DNA of 10,977 bases from an uncultured Ruminococcus sp. (lineage in GTDB: Bacteria > Bacillota > Clostridia > Oscillospirales > Ruminococcaceae), in contig NZ_CAKSNX010000024.1 of assembly GCF_934476685.1 (NCBI RefSeq), positions 1 through 10,977 on the forward strand, written 5' to 3'. This document shows, one piece after another, positions 1 to 5,616 of this stretch (its first letter is position 1; every line of letters starts with the position of its first letter). The notes under the pieces are model-generated. The model was not told the DNA's origin. It saw nothing but the letters and a program-made list of their open reading frames with translations, and made no database searches. Both the position numbers and the translations under genes were made by a program.

Positions 1-68
1 GGTTATCTCTCTCCTGTTCAATTCAAAGCTTCCCATTCGGCTAAATAATTTCTGTACTATTTGGGGGT

Positions 69-752
69 GACAATACATACGGTTTCGAGGATATGTATTC
101 AGGCGGATTTTACCCCTTTGAAACTTTGGAGGAACACTGGGCGTAATGGTCGAGATACATTTATATCAACCGCTATATGGACATTGACAACGGTACTTAC
201 AAGAAACTTTTTGAGCTTGTGAAAGACAAAGATTATTTTGTGCTGACAACCAATGTAGACCACCAGTTTCAGAAAGCAGGTTTTGACAAGCACAGGCTTT
301 TCTACACACAAGGCGATTATGGACTTTTTCAATGTTCAGAACCATGCTGTCAGGAAACTTATAATAATGAAGAATATGTGAAGAATATGCTGGAATTTCA
401 GGAAGATATGCGTATTCCAACAGAATTAGTTCCACATTGTCCTAAATGTGGTAAGCCTATGACAATGAATTTGCATTCAGATAATACTTTTGTACAAGAC
501 GATGGCTGGTATCGTGCTGCAGAACGGTATGAGGAATTTCTCCGCAGACACGAAAATCTGCATATATTATTTCTGGAACTCGGTGTGGGATATAATACGC
601 CTGCAATTATTAAGTATCCGTTTTGGCAGATGACGGCGAAGAATCCGAAAGCTGTGTACGCTTGCTTGAATTACGGCGAGACTTTTTGTCCAGATCAGAT
701 CAGATCACAGGCGATCTGCATCAATACTGATATAAAGGCATTGGTAGATTAA
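69..752 (+). pseudogene. class M-like sirtuin (SIR2 family), truncated and with an in-frame stop
   Basis: The frame reads YGFEDMYSGGFYPFETLEEH, then WA, a TAA stop at 144-146, and WSRYIYINRYM before continuing open to 752. From the Met at 177, TTNVD lies at residues 24-28, TQGDYG at 44-49, zinc-ligand cysteines at 53, 57, 88 and 91, and LELGVGYNTP at 133-142. These match a Clostridial family of SIR2 proteins of about 280-300 residues. In ordinary sirtuins a His-Gly occupies the place of the QG here. A Gln there is the mark of class M sirtuins, which are protein ADP-ribosyltransferases rather than deacetylases (family knowledge). Relatives have Tyr at the stop position, so one base change would create it. 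The N-terminal Rossmann segment (GAGAGLSTSAG-type) is not readable in the 68 bases upstream. Initiation at Met 177 is unlikely: no ribosome binding site precedes it and the nucleotide-binding half would be missing. The pseudogene call is firm; the class M label is likely. Confidence 0.8.
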
Positions 753-817
753 GAGATTCATTGTTTATCGACCGTAGACAAAATGCACCTGAACATTTCT
801 GTACAAGTGCATTCATA

Positions 818-955
818 TCATATTTCTTTTCTTGTCTTGCGATAGAAATCATTGAAACTCATACCTAAAAACCGTTTTGAAAAGCCAAAACCATTGGAAG
901 GTTCAGGATAGCCGAGCATCTGAAAATAAGCCAATGTTAAATTGAAAAGCCACCT
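818..955 (-). pseudogene. possible AraC-type C-terminal remnant
   Basis: One minus-strand frame stays open for about 45 codons and ends at a TGA at 818-820. It includes QMLGYPEPSN and then KRFLGMSFNDFYRKTR. This resembles the last helix-turn-helix of AraC/XylS proteins, where a GY-x-(D/E)-x-S stretch is followed by F-K-x-x-x-GMSP-x-(D/E)-(Y/F)R. The match is imperfect: the serine-to-KRF spacing is off and SF replaces SP. No start or N-terminal part is present. It lies directly after the AAA-ATPase scrap on the same strand, so the two may be unrelated fragments brought together by rearrangement. This is a weak call. Confidence 0.28.
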
Positions 956-1127
956 AAAAAAAGCTTTTCAGATTTCCACCATTTCAAACTGTCAATTGCA
1001 GCAGCTTGTCGGAACGATGAATGGCATTGTTGACCGTTTGAAACTCTTGTCCCTGAATGGAATTGAGAAATTCCTGCCGCACTTCTTTGTTGGGGATCCA
1101 GGCAGTTTTTAAAGATCCTCCACTGCT
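950..1127 (-). pseudogene. AAA-ATPase/PDDEXK_9-type protein remnant
   Basis: A minus-strand frame reads WIPNKEVRQEFLNSI, then about 12 residues, then AIHRSDKLLQLTV, a TGA at 984-986, and NGGNLKSFF. The IPNKEVRxEF block followed by an (A/I)IxxSxxLLxAT block is typical of the middle of AAA-ATPase_like proteins with a C-terminal PD-(D/E)XK nuclease fold (PF09820/PF08011), which are common in gut Clostridia and Bacteroidetes. In relatives the stop position usually carries Trp, so TGA is one base from TGG. Neither the ATPase core nor the nuclease domain is present. The call rests on one short but distinctive motif. Confidence 0.5.
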
Positions 1128-1129
1128 TT

Positions 1130-1364
1130 TTATTTTGCAAAGTAGTTTTTTGAAGTGGTTCTCTTTTCAATTGCAACCGTAACGCCTGATCAAAATGTAA
1201 GAACCGGCCAATTAGAAGAAACAGTCACTTTTTGCAAGCAAATGCTGAACCGGTGTTTCATCAAATTCGGTAATGTGATGTGGCTGAGCAGTCAAAAATC
1301 CCCGCAGTTCCCTCATATGGTCTTTCTGTTCCTGCAAAGATAATGCTCGCAAACCCTTGATTTT
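1130..1364 (-). pseudogene. large serine recombinase, C-terminal remnant with frameshift
   Basis: After the P-loop of the neighbouring ATPase fragment, the minus-strand frame changes character and reads LRALSLQEQKDHMRELRGFL, then TAQPHHITEFDETPVQHLLAK. Shifting the frame by one base at an A-run (about 1230) continues as VTVSSNWPVLTF, a TGA, then SGVTVAIEK. Together this matches the end of Clostridial large serine recombinases, which typically finish with a ITEFDExLVxxLxxKVTV block and a F-x-SGVTV-x-I block (family knowledge). The catalytic resolvase domain and the zinc-ribbon recombinase domain are absent. Such recombinases mobilise Tn4451/ICE-like elements and prophages, so this is a trace of a former mobile element. 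The recombinase identity is quite secure; how it came to be joined to the ATPase is inferred. Confidence 0.7.
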
Positions 1365-1487
1365 ACCGGATTTGCCAACGCCTGAGTCACCTGTGATAAA
1401 GGTAACGTTGTAATCAAGATGCAGATCAACGATGAAAGAAGTATGGGTAGTATTGATCTCTTGCATCACGATCGGTTTAATCTTCAT
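1212..1487 (-). pseudogene. P-loop ATPase of DUF4869 module 1, cut after Walker A
   Basis: The 91-codon reading frame starts at ATG 1487, 11 bases before the DUF4869 gene stops. Residues 1-40 match the start of the intact ATPase at 2365-3318: NVTFITGDSGVGKS here against NVTILTGDSGTGKT there, with Walker A at residues 33-40. From about residue 42 the protein no longer resembles that ATPase and instead matches the end of a serine recombinase. The Walker B region and the whole second half are missing, so no working ATPase is expected. A short fusion peptide could still be made because the frame is open across the joint. The joint is near 1364-1370. The homology of the first 40 residues is clear; the loss of function is inferred. 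Confidence 0.75.
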
Positions 1488-1923
1488 TGCTCCACCACTC
1501 CTTCAGTTCTTCATAATCATCTATTTCTCTGCATTTCTTCTTACTCTTATCATACACGTTCACTCGTGTCATATCAAATGATATAAGCGGATAATCACAA
1601 CAGACTTTTCCTTCATCAAGAGAATAGATCATATCAAGAGCATTATCTCCACATTCTTTGATGTCAAAAACCTTATCAGGATTGTACATTATATTCAGTA
1701 CCGTCTTGCAGCCACTGGAAAGCTTATCGGTGTTCAGTGTTGTCCCGTCAAAGCGTGACTTAATTGTATATGGCCCGGTCAATTCAGCGTGGTCTATTTT
1801 TTCAATTACTCTATTTGCCCTGTTATCCAGCATTTGAGCAGTATATTTGTTAAAATAAACGTCGTTCAATTTAACAATTTCTATTGATTTTGGTATCTGA
1901 CCGTGTTTATATATTGTAATCAT
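1477..1923 (-). CDS. DUF4869-type protein, module 1
   Basis: A 148-residue protein with an AGAGAGG ribosome binding site 7 bases before the ATG. The central block SSGCKTVLNIMYNPDKVF (about residues 69-86) and ECGDNA (about 90-95) align with SAGVKTLLLIYNQPKKIF and NCGDNC in the DUF4869 protein at 3308-3769. The order and spacing are the same, so the two are homologous although much of the rest has diverged. No signal peptide or membrane segment is visible; the protein is probably cytoplasmic. Its stop overlaps the start of the ATPase gene by 11 bases (ATGAAGATTAA), so the two are probably translationally coupled. The partner ATPase is broken here, which leaves this gene without its usual partner. 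The biochemical function of DUF4869 is unknown to me. Confidence 0.7.
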   Translation of the reverse strand: MITIYKHGQIPKSIEIVKLNDVYFNKYTAQMLDNRANRVIEKIDHAELTGPYTIKSRFDGTTLNTDKLSSGCKTVLNIMYNPDKVFDIKECGDNALDMIYSLDEGKVCCDYPLISFDMTRVNVYDKSKKKCREIDDYEELKEWWSNED

Positions 1924-1926
1924 TTA

Positions 1927-2169
1927 TTACCTCTCTAACTGCAACACATCTTTTAAAATGGAATACTGATAAATTTGTCTTGCCTTATCTTCCGAAGAAA
2001 GCCTATTTGTATCCAAACCACAAATGTCGTGCTTGCCATTTCTTGTGTACGTTCTGCTTGCGTTTTTATGAAGTTAAAACAATTATCACGTCAGATCATC
2101 AAAAAAAGACCGAGCTTAACGCTTAAACCGAAATTCTTTCGATCCTGCAGCAATGCCTCTTCTCATCAT
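1927..2169 (-). pseudogene. possible decayed small gene in the leader of module 1
   Basis: Between the module 1 promoter and the DUF4869 start, three minus-strand frames each hold a protein-like piece. The first starts at ATG 2169 behind a GAGGGAGAA site: MMRRGIAAGSKEFRFKR, stop, then ARSFFDDLT. The second reads FNFIKTQAERTQEMASTTFV. The third reads CGLDTNRLSSEDKARQIYQY, then SILKDVLQLER, and stops at 1927, placing the DUF4869 ribosome binding site inside its last codons. Read in order they could be one protein of about 80 residues spoiled by a stop and two frameshifts. No family was recognised, and chance reading frames are a real alternative. Module 2 has no counterpart: its promoter-to-gene distance is only about 90 bases. 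Confidence 0.35.
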
Positions 2170-2193
2170 AACTTCTTCTCCCTCGATAGAGTC

Positions 2194-2216
2194 GATAACT
2201 CCTGAGCGGAGTTATC
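2194..2216 (-). promoter_or_regulatory. perfect hairpin in module 1 leader
   Basis: GATAACTCC and GGAGTTATC form a perfect 9-base-pair inverted repeat around a 5-base loop. It lies about 50 bases downstream of the -10 box of the module 1 promoter, so it would be in the 5' end of the transcript. No T-run follows on the minus strand, so it is not a simple terminator. It could be an operator, an RNA-stabilising stem or part of an attenuator. It is absent from module 2. Confidence 0.45.
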
Positions 2217-2265
2217 ATATATGCTGCCCACACAGTCTGCCTCCTTGAAAATATTTGTTATTCCT

Positions 2266-2294
2266 ATTATATCATTTTTTCGAGCGGAAAGCAA
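2266..2294 (-). promoter_or_regulatory. sigma-A promoter of DUF4869 module 1
   Basis: On the minus strand TTGCTT (2289-2294) is separated by 17 bases from a perfect TATAAT (2266-2271). The surrounding 54 bases (2243-2296) match those at the module 2 promoter at 47 of 54 positions. The segment downstream of -10 (ending CAAGGAGGCAG) is also shared. The transcript would begin near 2259 and run through a leader of more than 300 bases before the DUF4869 gene at 1923. Confidence 0.75.
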
Positions 2295-2313
2295 GCTGGA
2301 TCGCACACAAAAA

Positions 2314-2357
2314 CAAGCCACACCTCGTGCTGTCAAATCAGCACAGAGTATGGCTTG
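2314..2357 (-). terminator. hairpin terminator of the module 2 ATPase gene, repeated at 10256
   Basis: Two 19-base arms (2314-2332 and 2339-2357) flank the loop TCAAAT. On the minus strand the arm differences become G-U pairs with one mismatch, while on the plus strand they would be A-C mismatches, so the RNA works in the minus direction. A TTGTTTTTG tract follows on that strand. It begins just downstream of the ATPase stop at 2365. The core 38 bases (2317-2354) match the hairpin at 10256-10293 at 35 positions. Confidence 0.75.
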
Positions 2358-2364
2358 TCTATTA

Positions 2365-3318
2365 CTATTTTTTCATTGCATTTAAAATAGAATATATATT
2401 TTGTTCGGATAAATATCCGGAAGGGATATGGCTCTTGTTCTCGTGATACTCAAGATTTGTTCTGCCATTTGTTTCTGCCACCAGCAATGCAGTAAAAAAA
2501 CGCTCCCAACTGAAATAATTTTCACAATCTATATGTTCTGCCGGGTCAGCCAAAATCTTTTGAACATTATCGTTACGGTCAAAAATCGCCGAGCGAAGAA
2601 TAAGCCATTCAAAACTCTCCGGCAAAAAAAGATCGATCTTATTATTTGATACAGATCTCAAATACATAAGCACTTTGATTTCTGAACCAAGTGCCGCAGC
2701 GTCGGCTATTACAAGAATACGCTGATCTTTATGCTGTTCCAGTAATTTTACAATTCCGCTCTTTCCGTTAGAACTGATACATTCGAGATCATGATTTTCA
2801 GTTGCTTTCTTAAAGAACTGAAGACCCGACCTGCTGTCTTCAACGATCACAATATCATACGGAAATGCTGATATATCCTTTTTTGAAATGTTCTTATATA
2901 TCTTCTCGAACTTCGGTTTTGCACCATTTTTATGGATCTTTCTGATAGCATCTATGCTGTATGGAATTTGTGCCAACGGCTCTCTTGTTACAAGAACATA
3001 ATAATTATCAGAACCCTGAATCGCTTTTGCAAACTCATAAGAAGATAGAAATTGCGTACTTTCTTCAACAAAAACAATGCTCTCGTGAGTATTGTCAAGA
3101 ATGGTTTCCCAATTAGCATTTGACAATACAAGGCAAGGCTTACTGCACTTTAAAGTTACACCGCTTTGTTCACCAAGTTCGGAATAGTTTCTCACCATAT
3201 TGATGAGTTTCGTTTTTCCGGTGCCGCTGTCACCTGTCAATATCGTTACATTTCTCTCAAGAGTAAAATTAAACGTTATGTGCCTGTTTTTTATTTGTAT
3301 TTTTATTTTACCCCTCAT
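2365..3318 (-). CDS. P-loop ATPase with TOPRIM-like second half (module 2)
   Basis: A 317-residue protein read from ATG 3318, which has GAGGGG 8 bases upstream. This start gives the same 11-base overlap with the DUF4869 gene (ATGAGGGGTAA) as in module 1; the GTG at 3327 has no proper ribosome binding site. Walker A GDSGTGKT is at residues 29-36, a Walker B-like SIVFVEES at 80-87 and VLVTRE at 108-113. The second half has IVIVEDSRSG (156-165), SNGKSG (183-188) and ILVIADAAALGSE (201-213). These recall TOPRIM motifs (conserved Glu, then DxDxxG), but the second Asp is Ala. ATPase plus TOPRIM is the layout of OLD-family nucleases, which are usually 500-600 residues, so this would be a compact relative. 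No ABC signature, membrane segment or signal peptide is visible. The ATPase part is secure; the TOPRIM reading is inference. Confidence 0.7.
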   Translation of the reverse strand: MRGKIKIQIKNRHITFNFTLERNVTILTGDSGTGKTKLINMVRNYSELGEQSGVTLKCSKPCLVLSNANWETILDNTHESIVFVEESTQFLSSYEFAKAIQGSDNYYVLVTREPLAQIPYSIDAIRKIHKNGAKPKFEKIYKNISKKDISAFPYDIVIVEDSRSGLQFFKKATENHDLECISSNGKSGIVKLLEQHKDQRILVIADAAALGSEIKVLMYLRSVSNNKIDLFLPESFEWLILRSAIFDRNDNVQKILADPAEHIDCENYFSWERFFTALLVAETNGRTNLEYHENKSHIPSGYLSEQNIYSILNAMKK

Positions 3319-3769
3319 TTTCTTCACCCCTCAAATATCTATCTGCAAGCATCAAATATTCAATTGGGTCTGTAATTACTTTTCTTTTTCCTTCATTTAT
3401 TATTTTCACAGAAAAAGATTTTCCAAAGTCCATCAAATGATGCAATGATACTGTAATATCCTTATTTTCAGCCATTTCAAGCAGATACTTTGCACAGTTA
3501 TCGCCGCAGTTTGAAATATTGAAGATCTTTTTAGGCTGATTATATATCAGCAGAAGAGTCTTAACGCCCGCTGACAATTCCGTAGAATTGAATTTTCCAA
3601 AAATATCGTTTTCTATAAGATCGGGGCCAATTACAGTTGAGTCATCAATATCCTTAATGATCTTTTTTGCAAATGGTTCCGTGACCCACATTTTATCATA
3701 CTGATTTGCATAATAAACCTCAGTATTGTATATTTCTTTAGGGTGTTTTCCAAAAAATATTCTAAGCAC
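3308..3769 (-). CDS. DUF4869 domain protein (module 2)
   Basis: A 153-residue protein starting at GTG 3769, with AAGGAG 8 bases upstream. It begins MLRIFFGKHPKEIYNTEVYY and contains LSAGVKTLLLIYNQ (about residues 65-78) and FNISNCGDNCAKYLLEMAE (about 83-101), followed by SLHHLMDFGK. These are the features I associate with the DUF4869 family in Lachnospiraceae and Ruminococcaceae. It is the diverged homologue of the protein at 1477-1923. No signal peptide or membrane segment is visible. The gene is first in an operon with the P-loop/TOPRIM-like gene, whose ATG lies inside its last codons. The strong promoter at 3858-3886 drives both. Molecular role unknown; the tight pairing suggests that the two proteins act together. 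Confidence 0.8.
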   Translation of the reverse strand: MLRIFFGKHPKEIYNTEVYYANQYDKMWVTEPFAKKIIKDIDDSTVIGPDLIENDIFGKFNSTELSAGVKTLLLIYNQPKKIFNISNCGDNCAKYLLEMAENKDITVSLHHLMDFGKSFSVKIINEGKRKVITDPIEYLMLADRYLRGEENEG

Positions 3770-3857
3770 AACACCATCTCCTTATAGCTATTATTCACAA
3801 GCGAAACGGACGTATACGCTCACGCAGCCTGCATCCTTGAAAATATTTGTTATTTCT

Positions 3858-3886
3858 ATTATACCATTTTTCTGCTGGGAAAGCAA
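3858..3886 (-). promoter_or_regulatory. sigma-A promoter of DUF4869 module 2
   Basis: On the minus strand TTGCTT (3881-3886), a 17-base spacer and a perfect TATAAT (3858-3863). Positions 3835-3888 match the module 1 promoter segment at 47 of 54 positions. The GTG start of the DUF4869 gene is about 90 bases downstream of the -10 box. Confidence 0.8.
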
Positions 3887-3925
3887 GCGAGATTGCCCTA
3901 ATAAAAAGCCGTCACCTCACCTGTC

Positions 3926-4478
3926 TCATACTGCTATGTCAAATTCTGCCATTCTATCCTCGGATACGCCTTTCACAACAACGATGTTTTCCTCACGATC
4001 AAGCGAAATGTTATTCCAGACAAAAACTGTGTCGGCGTCTTTTGGCAGGCCTTTTCGGCAGATCACGCCGCTTTGCTTGCCGTTTATAGTTAGCTCAACG
4101 TTTTGCGCGTTTGAATATACCTTATCAAAGCGAACAAGATCTGTTATATTTACACGAAATGCAGAATATCCGCCCTTGTGTCTGCCTGCAAGAATGCCGT
4201 TCACATATACATCCGCAATGGTATTGGCTGCACCAAATTCCAAATATAGTGCTTTGTCTGCATATTCTTTTGAAAGTGCAAGTCTGCGGCGGTAGCAGGT
4301 TATACCGCGGTAATATGCGCTGTTTGCCGAATCCTCGGAATTATATGTATGCGGCAGATATATCTTTACGCCAGGATAGATCCACAGATGCAGGATCAAT
4401 GGCTTTGGCAGGCGTTAAACTGCCGTTTTCCAGCTTAGCGAATCTCCAATTATCGTTTATTTCAGTTACAATGCGCAT
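3926..4478 (-). pseudogene. GH2 glycosidase (beta-galactosidase-like), internally deleted and frameshifted
   Basis: The reading starts at ATG 4478 with MRIVTEINDNWRFAKLENG and runs to about SVDLSWRK, where a one-base shift (about 4345-4375) is needed to continue as IYLPHTYNSEDS, YYRGITCYRRRL, then DVYVNGILAGRHKGGYSAFR and VNITDL. This is the N-terminal sugar-binding jelly-roll of GH2 enzymes. The sequence then passes directly into KVYSNAQNVELTINGKQSG and FVWNNISL. That resembles the C-terminal domain (DUF4982 type, VELFLNGKSLG) of the same enzymes, not the jelly-roll. The immunoglobulin-like domain and the catalytic barrel with both catalytic Glu residues are missing, so about 190 codons remain of an expected 750-1000. 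The joint is near 4121-4135. No activity is expected. The GH2 start is secure; the C-terminal assignment is likely. It has its own promoter, shared with the esterase gene. Confidence 0.75.
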
Positions 4479-4502
4479 AATATACCTACTGATCTTTATA
4501 TA

Positions 4503-4531
4503 ATTATACTTCAAAAAATCGACCTTGTCTA
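4503..4531 (-). promoter_or_regulatory. promoter of the GH2 pseudogene, near-copy of the esterase promoter
   Basis: On the minus strand TAGACA (4526-4531), a 17-base spacer and TATAAT (4503-4508). Reading 37 bases from 4531 down to 4495, 33 are identical to plus-strand 9374-9410 at the esterase promoter, including the whole GATTTTTTG and TATAATTATATAAA blocks. The copy still looks intact although its gene is dead. Confidence 0.7.
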
Positions 4532-4572
4532 TACGACAGACGGATAATTTGGCAAACATCGCACCGTATATT

Positions 4573-5484
4573 TTACTTTCTAAACTCCCTTGGACTGCAT
4601 CCGTAGGCTTCTTTAAAGGCTTTTGAAAAATAGCTGTGATCGTCAAAGCCGCAAAGCCCACAGATAGTGTTTATCGAGTCAGATGTGTTTTTTATCATAT
4701 ATGCCGCATTGCGCAGACGATAATTTTTAAGATATTCAAACGGCGACTGTCCTGTTATGTTCTTAAAACACCTCAGCACCTCGCTTTTGCTGACAAATGC
4801 CGCAGCAGCCATGTCTTCAAGGGTGATCTTTTCGCCATAATGGTCGTGGATAAAAATCAGTATCTCACGAAGCCTTGCTTCCTGCACTATGCTTGCGGCA
4901 GGGCGTGCCGATACGTTCTTTTCCGAAATACTTATAAGTATGCGAAAAAGTTCAGAAAGCTCGCTGCGTACATAAAGCTCGTGGTCGGGCATTTTTGTAT
5001 TTTCCGTGTTCCATATGTTCGTGAGCAGCCTCAGTATTTTTGAATATCCGCTGTCCTTTGGGGTAAGTATCAGTTCACGCAGTCCGCTGCTGCCCGTTAT
5101 GGGCGCAACGTATTTGCGGTGATAAACGCTGTTATCTCTTCCGCCGACTATCGAACCGTGTACAACGACAGAGCGAAAAACGCTTTTAGTTCCCGAACCT
5201 GATCTGAACAATGCGTGAAGTGTATTGGCGTTTACAAAATATATATCGCCTGTGTTCAGTATATGCTTGTTTTTTCCACACTCGATAAGCACTCTGCCCT
5301 CTGTCACAAAGCCAAATTCAAGCTCCTCGTGCCAATGCCAGCTCACAAAATTATTCGTAACATCGGCGTTGTAAACGGCTATTGGAAAATCAGCTTCCCC
5401 GTGCAGCCCGGATTCGTCAGATTTGAAAGGCGGCTCCGTACCATGATCTTCATTTTTCAGTACACTGTAATCAACTATTGACAT
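4573..5484 (-). CDS. AraC/XylS family transcriptional regulator
   Basis: A 303-residue activator, the usual length for the family. The start is ATG 5484 with GAGGAG 5 bases upstream. The N-terminal half is a cupin-type sensor domain: SWHWHEELEFGFV at about residues 48-60, then VLIECGKNKHILNTGDIYFV at about 65-84. The C-terminal 100 residues form the paired helix-turn-helix: ITLEDMAAAAFVSKSEVLRC in the first, and CGFDDHSYFSKAFKEAYGCS followed by PREFRK in the second. It is divergent from the GH31-MFS genes across 132 bases, the classic layout for an activator of its neighbour that responds to a sugar. The ligand cannot be read from sequence; a xylose- or glucose-containing oligosaccharide is inferred from the neighbours. 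The GH2 pseudogene starts 94 bases beyond its stop. Confidence 0.9.
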   Translation of the reverse strand: MSIVDYSVLKNEDHGTEPPFKSDESGLHGEADFPIAVYNADVTNNFVSWHWHEELEFGFVTEGRVLIECGKNKHILNTGDIYFVNANTLHALFRSGSGTKSVFRSVVVHGSIVGGRDNSVYHRKYVAPITGSSGLRELILTPKDSGYSKILRLLTNIWNTENTKMPDHELYVRSELSELFRILISISEKNVSARPAASIVQEARLREILIFIHDHYGEKITLEDMAAAAFVSKSEVLRCFKNITGQSPFEYLKNYRLRNAAYMIKNTSDSINTICGLCGFDDHSYFSKAFKEAYGCSPREFRK

Positions 5485-5616
5485 TTTCGCTCCTCACTTG
5501 ACGTTATTTTCATAGTTTTAGATAATTTAATTATACCTATTTCTGCTTTTTGATGTTATAATTATACTGCAAATTTAATTGAACGTCAATACTAAAATTC
5601 CACAGGAGGTATTAAA
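5485..5616. promoter_or_regulatory. divergent control region between the AraC and GH31 genes
   Basis: For GH31 a TATAAT is at 5557-5562, preceded by CTTTTTG and followed by TATAC, similar to the GH2 and esterase promoters; its -35 (TACCTA, 5534-5539) is weak, as expected for an activated promoter. On the minus strand a TATAAT (5530-5535) could serve the AraC gene. TTGACGTT (5498-5505) and its exact reverse complement AACGTCAA (5582-5589) flank both promoters and are candidate binding sites. An AGGAGG sits 8 bases before the GH31 ATG. Confidence 0.55.

Noticed and set aside
1..68. End of another DUF3795-like gene on the minus strand (TGER-like ending, similar to 10336-10355)
   Set aside because: Only about 15 bases agree and no further cysteine-rich or family sequence can be read in any frame.
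177..752. Intact 191-residue SIR2 protein starting at Met 177
   Set aside because: No ribosome binding site before 177; the same frame continues upstream with sirtuin sequence past a TAA, so this is the tail of a pseudogene.
753..870. Plus-strand frame continuing the sirtuin gene after its stop (RDSLFIDRRQNAP...)
   Set aside because: The sirtuin already reaches its normal end at 752; the frame differs and no family likeness is seen.
2103..2130. Terminator on the minus strand (TTAAGCGTTAA palindrome followed by a T-run)
   Set aside because: The stem is short and AT-rich and several bases separate it from the T-run; too weak to call.
3319..3327. GTG 3327 as start of the intact ATPase
   Set aside because: The GAGGGG site directly abuts it, while ATG 3318 has correct spacing and the same 11-base overlap as module 1.
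3726..4295. Plus-strand reading frame of 189 codons
   Set aside because: It runs antisense to the GH2 pseudogene and across the module 2 promoter, with composition unlike a protein and no ribosome binding site.
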